Shown: one piece after another, positions 1 through 10,985 of the stretch | Layout of the letters: every line of letters starts with the position of its first letter | How positions within the stretch are numbered: the first letter of the stretch is position 1 | Source: Selaginella tamariscina | Taxonomy: Eukaryota; Streptophyta; Lycopodiopsida; Selaginellales; Selaginellaceae | Reading direction: 5' to 3' | Assembly (NCBI GenBank): GCA_003024785.1 | Contig: PUQB01000043.1 | Coordinates: 124,001-188,000, forward strand | Length of the DNA: 64,000 bases | Translations under genes and position numbers: made by a program | The notes under the pieces: generated by a model | The model's database searches: none | Seen by the model: the letters and a program-made list of their open reading frames with translations, nothing else | Told to the model about the DNA's origin: nothing

Positions 1-1180
1 TGGGATAACCCTAAGCACATGACCTTGCGAGTGCCTCACGAAAGGGCTTCTGCTAACACGCTTAGGTTGTTCAACCCTTGAATTCCAAGGAGAACACTCC
101 CCTAGCCAAGTGTGTCAAAGCACACCTAGTTATGAGACCTAACCTCCCTTGAGGATGCCCAAGGCTTAGCACCCTAGTGCAAGCACAAGCATGTTTGCTA
201 AGGTATCCAACCCCTTGGCGACAAGCCCATGACATAACCCCAAAGGGTGCCTCAGGTGTTGCACCATGTGACGTTTAGCCCAGTGTCACATCTCCATGTG
301 ACACTGCCTTCCGATGTGGGCTATCATGCCATAGCCCTTAGATTCAAGAGTTGCACCAAGTGCCACAAACGTGGCTCCTAAATGCCAACTCTAGAACCCC
401 TCAATACCCTCAAGACCATAAGGAACCTGTCAACAAGAACCCACACAGTTGGACAAGGACACGATGTGCCTGTTAGCTGTGAGTGTGCTCTAGCTTGACG
501 TGGAGGAGGAGGCTGGAGACAAGCCTCAACCTCTGCCTCTTGGAACGTGCATCCGACAAGACCTCCCAGGCATGGATTCGCCAACGTTAAGGGTAAGCTA
601 CCCCGAAGGTGGGACGTACCCCTGGCATCTGGAAGTTAGGGCGGCACAACAGAGGGTTGTACCTTAACGACACAAGCTGAAGCTTGCACCGGCAGAAGAG
701 CAACGAACTCATTCATGAACCCAGGAGCTCTCCTACGTATACTCTACCTTATTTATGTGACGGAGCCCCCCCCCCCTGTTTTCCTATTGAGTAAGTGGGC
801 TGGCACTGAAATGCTAGCCCTTAGAGAAAATGAGTTGTCCAACTTAATCCTAAACCTAACCCTAGGGGGGGTTTAGGACGGGGTTAGGGCAACCCTAGGG
901 TTAGGTCAACCCTAGGGGTGTCCTAACCCTTATTTTGACAAGCTATACTTTGCGAAAACCCTAACCTGGAACGTCAAAACGGGGGAGGTTTTCTAAATGG
1001 AAGTGCTAGCTTCGCCTAGAGTTTCTTGCAAATACCTAACGACACCCGGCCGGACCATCACTAGATACCCAAGTGCAATGCGGGCCTGTTTCTTCTACAT
1101 CTAGGGTTCGTCACATAATCCAGTAGGTAACAACAGTCTACGTCCAAAGTAAAAGAGGAGTCATAGTAAAAACTATGACA
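1..1180 (-). repeat. 3' LTR of the LARD (partial)
   Basis: Matches 5535-6741 nearly throughout, with many small gaps (for example around 215-460 versus 5700-6010) that are mostly deletions in this copy. The minus-strand start is TGTCATAGTTTTTACTATGA, itself an inverted repeat. It contains an ORF-like stretch at 378-584 that is only LTR sequence. About 680 bp of its end lies left of the window. Confidence 0.85.
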
Positions 1181-1195
1181 CACTCCCCGCCTTTG
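1181..1195 (-). other. Polypurine tract of the LARD
   Basis: On the minus strand this reads CAAAGGCGGGGAGTG directly before the LTR start TGTCATAG. The same tract precedes the LTRs at 12576 (plus) and 19420 (minus), which ties the three elements to one family. Confidence 0.75.
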
Positions 1196-1729
1196 AAAAT
1201 GTCAACGTCCTCGTTGACGTCCAACTCCAAGACTAGATAATGTTAGAGAAAACTAACCAAAACTAACATATCACTCTATGCGGAGTCAGCCAAAAGTTCA
1301 CATAATTTTTATTACCCCCCTTGCATTACGCGAAACCAAGTACTTCAGAACCGTCGTTCACTAAGTCGTAAACCTAGCTGCCGGAGGCACCACCTGCGAC
1401 ATGAAGTCACTTGGAGACCTTTTGCACGTCTGCAAAGTCTGTCACCCGACGCACACAACACAATGGTTAATTTCTTTACTTAACTAGAATTTATATTGGA
1501 GGCCTCTAGTTAGTGTTGTTGCCGGCCCCTTGGTTAAGAAATAAAGACTTGCTTTATTCCTTAATATTAAATGCTGTTGACGACCTCTGTCATCTACACA
1601 CAAGCACTTCTCAAATGCTTGACCAAACACCTTCGCATTTCTTTGATTTTCCAATGGTCCACATGTTACGATATTATAGCTTACATTCTGCATCCCTCGG
1701 TGTTTCTCATTACCCCTTTTCATAAGGGT

Positions 1730-4400
1730 CTGCTACTATACCTATCCTCTTAGTATATAGTTACGCCAGACTAAGTATGAGACTTTTATCGGAATCAAGC
1801 TCTTTTCCGATACAAGAGTACAATTCGTAAAACCCTGTTCTTTGTAAACATGTCAATCTGGCCAGAGGCGATCACAGAGGCGCATGGCTGTACACATGTA
1901 TACAACAAGGTCTTGCCAACTACCATCCACTTGGTGTGTTATTAACATAAATTTATTCCCGATAGGAATCAAATTCAGTCAAATCCACAACAAGTGTGAT
2001 AGCACTATTCATCTTTCACAACCAACTTTGTACTCTTTCATAACACCGACCAGTTCAGGGACCAGATAAGCTAACATACCTTTCTTACAAACCAATGTGG
2101 AAACCAGGAAATTCAACCCATCTCTAGTGCCTCAATCGACAACCTTTAGATAACACGTCTCTTAATTGTCACTTTCATTGTACTCATTCCCAAAGAGCAC
2201 ATCGTACTAGATGCCGTTCAATACTTCCTAATCCTTATCGTACTAAGTTCAAAATACCGAATTTTAAGAACTTAGTTTCCACGATAAGAGTCTCTCTGAA
2301 CTCGTAATACTGCACGCCTATAACATTATATTTATTTCCAACTTAAATTGATTTCGTAAATGTTTCTCAACACTATACCGAAGTATAGCATTTTCACTAA
2401 TTCAAGCAATTAGTGTTTTGATAAACATCTTTTAAAACTAATCCTTATTCCATAAATAGTTGTAATTTCGATATTGATACTCTGAATGGATAATGATCGT
2501 TTTAACGTTCAAATCCTAAGCTTATCAACTAGTTGTTATACTAGGATATAAACTTACAATCATATCAATTTATCAAAATGCTACAACTATAATATAGACA
2601 TGGTCTTAGTTTACATGAACCGAACTTAAGATGGACATATAATGTTATGACAGTATTCGAGGAACTTGTTCAGAGACTAAGAGGAATCATGAACTAGTGT
2701 CTGGTTCATCTAATTGATTTAGTAAGATATCAACCTCCACATAAATGTTATCATAACACTGAAGTGTTATATCAACTTCATGTTTTAGATACCTTATAAT
2801 TCAATAGATCTCCCCAAACATGAATAAAATATCTAGTTCAGTACATTGAACTAAGATACATTATTCACTTTAGACACCTAGCAATCCAGAAAGTGTCACA
2901 TTGCCCCTCAAGCAATGTATTGAGAAATGTCTCATTTCTCAACTAACTTGAAAACACGTTTCAAGTTATAACACTAAGGTAGTGCCTTACCAAAGTGTCA
3001 GACTCAAATCCACTTGAGTCTTTATATTATATGATTACGGCCACCTCATGTGATCATAACCAAGTTTGATATTGAGCGCTCCAAACTCAATATTGAAGAG
3101 ATATCATACTATACTTTGACAAGTCATTTATAACCAATCTTGAAAAGATTGTCAAATTCTATCAAAGTTTAGAATATAAATATCTCACAGATGAGGTGAT
3201 AGGAAACCTCATATTCTCGAACCGGATATTGGACGAACCTTGAACTACAATCATCAAGAAGGGACCATCTTCTTGAGCTAATCCCGCTACACAATATCAT
3301 ACTTACAAGAATATTGAACCAACTCAAGGAACACCATCAAACCTTGAGATAGAACTAACAACTAACCCAAGGAATACAATCAAACCTTGAGTCAAGAATA
3401 GTTCTATTTTTCAATATTCGAAAGATTGAAGATACATACTTTATTTGTTCTTTAAGTGCCCACATTTGCGACCATGATGCAGAGTCAAGAAACCGTCTTT
3501 TGAATAATCGTATTCGACTCTAAAATGAAATTGATATTGAAAATCAATATCAACTTTCAATTCTCATCGAACACCGACTCTCTGAGGAGGTACATGCACT
3601 TAAACCTCCAATGTATCCGACTACTTCCGACTCATTTGAACCAACATAACTTATAAACTTAGCAAGTTTCCTTACTTAGTCAATAAGCAAGTGGAGAATC
3701 CCAAATCATGCTCTTCTAACCAAGGAATCACCCTTGTTCAAGAGCTTATCCCACATTGCAAACAACATTACAGATTTCAAGATTAAAGAGTTAACAATGA
3801 AAATGCACAAGTGTGCGCCGAACGCCTTCACTATGCAAGTCCTTCATTACTCAGTAAACTGAAAATGTAAACGTATGTTTCCAACATTACTCTTTCTGAT
3901 AGATCATGCCATCTATCCCAAAACTATATCGATAAGAAACCGAAATCCTCAAGCTATTATCCCAAGTCTCTCTCATGATCCCATATGAGACAACTTCATA
4001 ATCAAGTTAGTCGAGCTAGCTAACTTGAATACAGAGTGCGCGCTTACAACTAACTAAGGTTTCAGTTATACTTTGTTCAAATCAAGGGACTTGAACTTAG
4101 TAAACTATTCCACCTAATGTTACTTGCAGCTAGCGTCATAAAATATTGCGAACATCAGACAATACTTTGACTACATTGGATCTTCGAACCCATTGCTTAA
4201 CATATTTATCATATGTTAATATTGACTTTCCGTTGTATTATAAGTTCATCACCATAGTCTGCTTCTAGAGTTACACTCTCGGAAACATGCACTATAATGA
4301 GAGCTTATTTTACACTTTATGTCAAAATGTAGTGTTCATTCTTATGTTTGAATATGCCCCTTCTCCCGAAGTCAAAGATGCACTTCTGAACATAAGTCTT
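1730..4400 (-). other. Non-coding LARD interior with a dense array of hairpins
   Basis: No coding capacity is visible. The sequence is a run of perfect or near-perfect inverted repeats with short loops: 1787-1812, 2234-2288 (17-bp stem, one 4-nt bulge), 2373-2388, 2395-2415, 2753-2770, 2834-2853, 2898-2918, 2920-2942, 2944-2968, 3000-3021, 3069-3093, 3135-3151, 3191-3212, 3254-3276, 3323-3348, 3526-3559, 3655-3669, 3971-3990, 4003-4027 and 4197-4219. Longer-range arms at 3098-3104/3180-3186, 3309-3317/3411-3419, 3349-3357/3399-3407 and 4341-4348/4389-4396 enclose the small ones, giving branched folds. Stems of 7-10 bp with loops under 12 nt should occur only a few times by chance in 2.7 kb. 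Function is unknown; a packaging or RNA-stability role is inference. Confidence 0.75.
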
Positions 4401-4871
4401 TCCCCGTTTGAACACTATTGCTGGAAACGATATTGAATCTTGACCTAAGCCAAAACTCAATGGACATACACGTTCTCAAATCATGTGTTATCCCAAATTC
4501 AAACACCTTAAAGAAAAAGAAAAATTTTCAATAATGTGTAGATATCACAAGGCCCATCTCACAAGACTTAGTTTGTAAGCCAGAAAAAAACATGCCTTGT
4601 CTTGTGGAAGTAAATGGTAAAGTAACCTGGACAACCATAAGGTAAAATAACCTGGCACAACTTGGAAGCTGACTTCCAAGTGCTACCTTCTAAGTCCATA
4701 ACCCACACCCACTTATGAAGTAGGTGTACTCTGAAGAGTTATAGATCTCAGGACCAACTCTCCACGCAGAATTCAGACATTAGCCGAAAGTGATAGAGTA
4801 CTTCAAGAATTTAGAACTAACTAAACCCTAAAATACACTACACTTTAGGTAGTCCTACTGACCAGAGAATA

Positions 4872-4884
4872 GGCTGATACCAAT
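4872..4884 (-). other. Primer-binding site of the LARD
   Basis: On the minus strand the LTR ends CTCTGACA and is followed by ATTGGTATCAGCC, close to the initiator tRNA-Met site TGGTATCAGAGC. This fixes the orientation and the 5' LTR end. Confidence 0.75.
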
Positions 4885-6741
4885 TGTCAGAGTTTTAACC
4901 CAAAGGGCCAACACGTGGCAACACGTGGCTGCCAGGTGGCCATTTGGCGTCATCACCCTGTGTGAGCAACGCTAAGTTTCCCAGAACAACCCCAACGACC
5001 CCTAGGGTTAGACTCTAATGCCCAAGTGGACAGGAGACTTAGGGTTTAGCCTAAGTCTCCCTAGAATGTCTGCCCCCAGAACCCTTGAGGGATAACCCTA
5101 GTTTAGGGTTTAGCCTAAGTCCCTAGAGTGTACCCCAAAACCCTTGAGGGATAACCCTATTGACTTAGGGTTTAGCCTAAGTCTCCCTAGAGTGTCTACC
5201 CCCAAAACCCTTGAGGGATAACCCTAGTTGACTTAGGGTCTTGCCCTAGAAGACCTAGATAGGCTCATGCCCTAACCCCCATCAAGGAGACGTGTGTTCC
5301 ACACATACCCCTGGACAGAACTAAGGCATCGTCATTTACCCCTTGAGGAATCACCCTCATCCGGGAGTACAACCCCTTTAGGGCGACAAGGGTACCCTGA
5401 ACCACGACTAACCCCTAAGGGTTTGAGTGGCCAAGTTATACCCTAGACCTAGGGCTAGTACTTAGTGAGGACACGAGTGTGCGCCGTAGGCGAACACGAG
5501 TGTTCTGCTAAGCAAACTCCCTAAGGCTAGGTTTGGGATAACCTTAAGCACATGACCTTTGAGTGCCTCACGAAAGGGCTTCTGCTAACACGCTTAGGTT
5601 GTTCAACCCTTGAATTCCAAGGAGAACACTCCCCTAGCCAAGTGTGTCAAAGCACACCTAGTTATGAGACCTAACCTCCCTTGAGCAGATGCCCAAGGCT
5701 TAGCACCCTAGTGCAAGCACAAGCATGTTGCTAAGGTATCCAACCCCTTGGCGACAAGCCCATGACATAACCCCAAAGGGCATGCCTCAGGTGTTGCACC
5801 ATGTGACGTTTAGCCCAGTGTCACATCTCCATGTGACACTGCCTTCCCCGATGTGGGCTATCATGCCATAGCCCTTAGATTCAAGAGTTGCACCAAGTGC
5901 CACAAACGTGGCTCCTAAATGCCAACTCTAGAACCCCTCAATTATCCCTCAGACCCGATAAGGAAACCCTTGTCAATCAAGAACCCACAACCACAGTTGG
6001 ACAAAGACACGAACGTGCCCTGGTTAGCTGTGAGTTTGCTCTTAGCTTGACGTGGAGGAGGAGGCTGGAGACAAGCCTCAACCTCTGCCTCTTGGAACGT
6101 GCATTCCGACAAGACCTCCCAGGCACGGATTCGCCAACGTTAAGGGTAAGCTACCCCAAAGGTGGGACGTACCCCTGGCATCTGGAAGTTAGGGCGGCAC
6201 AACAGAGGGTTGTACCTTAACGACACAAGCTGAAGCTTGCACCGGCAGAAGAGCAACGAACTCATTCATGAACCCAGGAGCTCTCCTACGTATACTCTAC
6301 CTTATTTATGTGACGGAGCCCCCCCCCCCTGTTTTCCTATTGAGTAAGTGGGCTGGCACTGAAATGCTAGCCCTTAGAGAAAATGAGTTGTCCAAACTTA
6401 ATCCTAAACCTAACCCCTAGGGGGGGTTTAGGACGTGGGTTAGGGCAACCCTAGGGTTAGGTCAACCCTAGGGGTGTCCCTAACCCTTATTTTGACAAGC
6501 TATACTTTGCGAAAACCCCTAACTTGGAACGTCAAAACGGGGGAGAGTTTTCTAAATGGAAGTGCTAGCTTCGCCTAGAGTTTCTTGCAAATACCTAACG
6601 ACACCCGGCCGGACCATCACTAGATACCCAAGTGCACTATGCGGGCCTGTTTCTTCTACATCTAGGGTTCGTCACATAATCCAGTAGGTAACAACAGTCT
6701 ACGTCCAAAGTAAAAGAGGAGTCATAGTAAAAACTATGACA
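4885..6741 (-). repeat. 5' LTR of the LARD (1857 bp)
   Basis: Bounded by TG...CA on the minus strand (TGTCATAG at 6741, CTCTGACA at 4885). It is about twice as long as the related LTRs at 18486, 26465 and 54531. It is rich in telomere-like words (CCCTAA, TTTAGGG, CCCTAGGG). 5888-6220 is an incidental open frame. The five bases to the right (6742-6746, CACCA) are the expected target-site copy. Confidence 0.85.
5038..5238. repeat. Three-copy tandem repeat inside the LARD LTR
   Basis: Units of about 62-68 bp begin near 5038, 5103 and 5165. Each carries TTAGGGTTTAGCCTAAGT followed by CCCTTGAGGGATAACCCTA. The related solo LTR at 24525-26226 lacks a clear triplication, so it is a local expansion. 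Confidence 0.8.
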
Positions 6742-6819
6742 CACCAAATGGCACATTCCAACAAGCCAATATGTAATCATGCCCACCATTTTAGGAGGTG
6801 AATTAACCCGTCAATGCTT

Positions 6820-7265
6820 CTCTGTCTCTTAAATGGTGGGCGGGATTAATGGGCACCCCAAATTTTAGAAGGCGAGGAAGCATTAGCGGGATTAATCTCG
6901 CCACCTCTTCCCCGTCGAAGAGGGTTGTGGCGGAATTAATCCCGCTGCCTCTTTCCCGTTGGAGAGCGTTATGGGCGGGATTAATCCAGCCAACTCTTCC
7001 CCATCGGAGAGAGTGGTGGCGGGATTAATCCTACCGACTCTTCTCCGTCGGAGAGAGTGGTGGGCATGATTAATCCTGCTGACTCTTCCCTGTCAGAGAG
7101 AGTGGTGGGTAGGATTAATCCCGCCGACTCTTCCCCGTCGGAGAGAGTGGTGGGCGGGATTAATCCCGCCACCTCTTCCCCATCGAAGAGAGTCATGGGC
7201 AAGATTAATCTTGCCGATCATTCTATTATATGAAGAAGGGGTGGCGGGATTAATCCCGCCACCAC
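6820..7265. repeat. Minisatellite built on the palindrome GGGATTAATCCC
   Basis: About seven or eight units of roughly 60 bp. Each contains GGCGGGATTAATCCCGCC or a close variant, followed by CTCTTCCCCGTCGGAGAGAG. Each unit therefore holds two small inverted repeats, one centred on ATTAAT and one CTC...GAG arm pair. The minus strand is open through several units (6981-7202, 7093-7305) with a repeating peptide, but nothing supports a real gene. It abuts the LARD end at 6741. Confidence 0.8.
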
Positions 7266-7439
7266 TTAAGTAAATTCTCAAGCATGAGAATCTATACTTA
7301 TACATAATTATATATTATTACATACAAATATATATATTAAGCACCCTTGATTCAGATTTTTTTTACATATTACATAAACAAATATCATAAATGACACAAT
7401 TATTTATGTGCAAGACAATATGTTTAATAGTAGAGATAA

Positions 7440-9990
7440 AGTATATCTCCTTTGGAACAACGAGATAATTGGCACTGGAATTGTGGAAGTTTAAAATAAT
7501 AATGCTTCATGTCACAATATTACCCAAGGATTTTATGTGTACGTATGGGTGAACATGATTTATAAGCATGTTGAGGTTCTTGGAATGGAATTTGAAAAGG
7601 GTTCTCCTGTATTGTGGAATGTAGATGAAGTCAAGGCTGACACAGAGAATGTAGAGTCATAAACAAATATTAGTACAAGTTCACCAGATGATGACTTGCC
7701 TGTCCTGTTGTGATGGATAAGGTGATTCTCTTTCTTCATGAGATCGAGGTTGGGAGGGGCATCATCACAGCTACAAATCCAATGGAAACCGTATTAGAAG
7801 AGAAACTAGGGGCCTACTTCGTGGGTTGTAGTTGTGACATAAGTTTCACCTAATAGCACATTGCATCCTGGATCTCTCATGAGGTGGCGAACATCTGAAT
7901 TAAGATGGCGAGATGGTTCAACATATTCAAAGCTGGATTTCAATAATAACAACCTTGGAAGAACACCCATATTTGAAGAGGTTCTTTACAAGAAAAGGCG
8001 ATTCATGGGCTACAGATCTGCCCCTACAAGTTCCAGCAAGAGGGTCAACATCTTCGAAAAAGCGTTGCTAGCACTTCCATGATTGATTACTGCAAGAAGA
8101 ATGTTGTTAAATGGCAAACCGGAATGAAATTACCCAATGTAAACATGCCTTTCATATGCTCACCCAAAAACAAAGGCATGAGTTTGTTATATGCTGCACT
8201 AATTAGGTGTATTGATGAAATGGTTTGGACACAGGTTATCAGAGTACATCATGGTAATTAATAAGGTGGTCATTTACTTCAAAGCTTAGTACACTATATA
8301 CGGGATCCCAAAACCACGTTCTATCGCCGGAGGGATAAGTGGCTAGATGGAGCACGCACCTTAGTACATGGGAACATTCACCTGGTCAAAAACCCATTCT
8401 CACATTATGGCAGCCATAGAGATACTCAAGGTTTTGTGGAAGCAAATGCAAACAGGATGCCTCACAAATGCCGTACCACAAATGTAAGGGTCAGAGAAAA
8501 TCTCAAGGTTTTGCCTTCAATCTACACTCAATTGAAGCTATGTGAACATGTGAACAAGTGCCTCAGTTTGATGGGACTCCAAACAATTTGTACTGGTACC
8601 TTCAACAACATATGGAATACTCATTTTAAGGATGTGGAGATTGCAAAGTACTCTAGCTTTTTCAAATGTGACACTTGTACATCATTGAAGGCTGCAAAGG
8701 CTTGTGCAAAAACCTTGGTGGAGATCATTGCCATTCAAAAAGAATGGAGGCTCACATGATTGCACAACAAACTTGCCAGTCTCAGTACTATGCACACCAC
8801 ATGCTTTTCTATGTCACACTCATCAGAATACCTTGCTTGATCCATGACACGATGGATCATTCAAAGACCAGCCATTTCTGCAACATCAAAGTGCCTTAGA
8901 AATGTCATGAAACTTCCGATTTCATTGATATGTGTGTTAACAGATGGACACGGTTGTGAATCATATGGACACTTTTCACTTCCACATTGGTCTAGTGATT
9001 CCAATTTCACTATTGGGTCGTTGGCCATGTGTTTCAGAAACCTTGAAGCCCACTCACAAATAAGTCCTATGGGTGATCTTAAAGTGAAGAAATAACACCT
9101 TCAACCTTTACATAATGCTTTCATGAACACGTATGCATTTGAGGCTACTTGGGAATATGAGAGGCATTGTCAGCAGCCTGCACAAAAAACAGATGGCCCT
9201 GTTGAGAGTTCTGGTTCAGTAGAAGGATTTAGCTCACATAGTGTACATCTGTCCTCAACATCAAATAAGCTTCCTCGTCATTTGCTTTTATAATGAATAA
9301 TTGTGCAGGCGAGAACAAAAATAGGTAAATCATTTTAGTTAAGGGTTTCTTAAGCTCATACTTACTTTTATTTTCTAGATATATACTAGCATACTTGTCA
9401 ATGCTTGTTGCCAAAGGTGTGTTTGAGACAATCACGCTCAGTTTCCTTATGGTTAATCACACTTATGAAGATATTGATGCATTCTTCAGCAAGGTCTTCA
9501 ACTTTATAAAAAGGACAAGTGCACTTACCTTTCAGCATATGATGAATATTTTGAAAATTGCATCTCAAAAAAATTTGTGCTTTGCTTGTGACTGAGGTGC
9601 CAAACTTCAAAAAGTTTCTCAATGAGTATATCAAAGAGGGGAGCAATTCTTTAGGTCACCTTGTGCCACTACAAGTCTTTTTCTCCATAAGAGATGATAT
9701 ACCTATTATGTAGTACAAGTTATGTCATCAGACCATGAGTGGTTACCAAAAGAGGATTTAATACTCTTCAAAAGTGGAGAGGATGGAAAGCCACTTCTCC
9801 CAGAATGACAACCAGACCCTATTCCATTGAGTGTTCAGCTTAAGGAACAAGAGCTTATTATTGATGGTATAAAAAAATATATGGCATAGGTTCAAAAATC
9901 GATGCCAAAGAATTCTAATAACGCAACTGGTTACTCAGAATTATATGAGCATGTGGTTGACTATTGGGAGATTGTTGTTTGAGAGTTAGA
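7440..9990 (+). pseudogene. Decayed DNA transposase (DDE-type, family not named)
   Basis: A broken plus-strand coding region spread over several frames. Recognisable pieces in order are: an N-terminal part near 7445-7650, a Cys pair in FFKCDTCTSLKAAKA at about 8660-8705, a DTMDHSKT stretch at about 8844-8880 (the place where this kind of transposase has its first catalytic Asp), a GYFTLP-like stretch ending ESYGHFSLPHW at 8958-8990, and FLMVNHTYEDIDAFFSKV at 9436-9495, which resembles the VGHTHEDID...F signature of a widespread transposon family in plants, protists and animals. Stops and frameshifts interrupt every part. I recognise the signatures but cannot give a confirmed superfamily name. 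No terminal inverted repeats were found. Confidence 0.55.
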
Positions 9991-10985
9991 AGGGCCTATT
10001 GTCATAAGTACAAAATTATAACACCCTTTTTGGCCTAAAACAAGGTGGCGAAAGGAGATTGAAATGACATCAATGAGCTAAGATGACATAAAAGCCAGTA
10101 GTGACGTGGAAGTGCAAACCCATGCTTTGACTAAAAACCTAAATCATACTTTGATTACTGAAAGGATCTTCAAAAATTGATGATCGTCCTCATTACTCCA
10201 AATGTGTTATATAACTAGCCTATTTGGATGGGTTAAATTATCGACACATTTGAAGTTATAAAAAAAATAGTATGATGAAGGTTGCATGGTTTAAACCACA
10301 AAAAAGGCAACATGAAAAGGAGAGCGAAAGATATAATGGATGCCTAGAGAAAACATGGTCTTCGAATCAAAAAGACCCAGCATGTTTTATAAATGTTAAA
10401 TCCATTTGATATGGGTGGATATCAAGAAGCGTTGATAAAGTCACAATTAACAAAACTGCAAAAGAATGTATGTTTTCTGAAGCTTAAAACAATTACAAAA
10501 TTATAAAATATAGTATATTTAATATTCATAATTATAATAAACTCTTTAATAATAGTACCAAATTGTTTACTTAACTATATAAATTTAAAAAAAGATATGG
10601 AAGATTGACTATATAGGATTTCTATATTATATATATATATATATATATTATTACTAGTACAAAATTTTAATTAATGCTATATTTAAATATTAATATTTTA
10701 ATAACAACATAAATATTTATATAATGTACCTTTTATGCTTTTTAATAATTTTTATATTAGGCTCATACAATCTTAAATATAATATATTATGTAACTTAAT
10801 ACCTTCTATTTTTTATAATGTTATTATTTTTTGGTCCACGAATGCTATATTTTATTATAGGGTCAATTACAAAAATATAATGTTCTAAAGAATATTCATC
10901 TTCAAACATATATTCTAAAGAATATTTTTTCTTTAAACATATATTATTTTAAAGAATATTTCTTTAATATTAGAAAATGCTAATT
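9991..10985. other. AT-rich DNA without a recognisable gene
   Basis: Strongly AT-rich, with a TA run at 10628-10650 and repeated AAAGAATATT words at 10888-10975. No open frame or RNA gene is visible. It ends where the integrase fragment at 10986 begins. Confidence 0.7.

Larger units (their letters stand above)
1..6741 (-). mobile_element. Non-autonomous LTR retrotransposon (LARD-type), minus strand
   Basis: Two copies of one long repeat (1-1180, cut by the window edge, and 4885-6741) flank a 3.7 kb interior. On the minus strand the interior begins with a primer-binding site next to the right LTR and ends with a polypurine tract next to the left LTR, so the order is 5' LTR at right, 3' LTR at left. 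No reading frame in the interior exceeds about 80 codons and no gag, protease, RT or integrase motif is visible. The first ~230 bp after the PBS and the last ~370 bp before the left LTR resemble the leader and 3' UTR of gypsy element C (18486-27408). Inference: a large retrotransposon derivative mobilised in trans by C-like elements. The TSD cannot be checked because the left end is outside the window. Confidence 0.85.

Noticed and set aside
1-1200. Telomeric or subtelomeric repeat array
   Set aside because: The TTTAGGG-like words are interspersed inside an LTR with a matching copy at 5535-6741, not a tandem telomere.
2234-2288. MicroRNA precursor
   Set aside because: Arms of only 17 bp with a 4-nt bulge, one of many neighbouring hairpins; no small-RNA evidence.
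3481-3521. Cloverleaf-like fold resembling a tRNA
   Set aside because: Far too short, no T-loop or anticodon arm consensus; it is one of the hairpin series.
5888-6220. 110-codon plus-strand frame
   Set aside because: Lies in an LTR and the sister LTR (about 378-660) breaks it; no motif.
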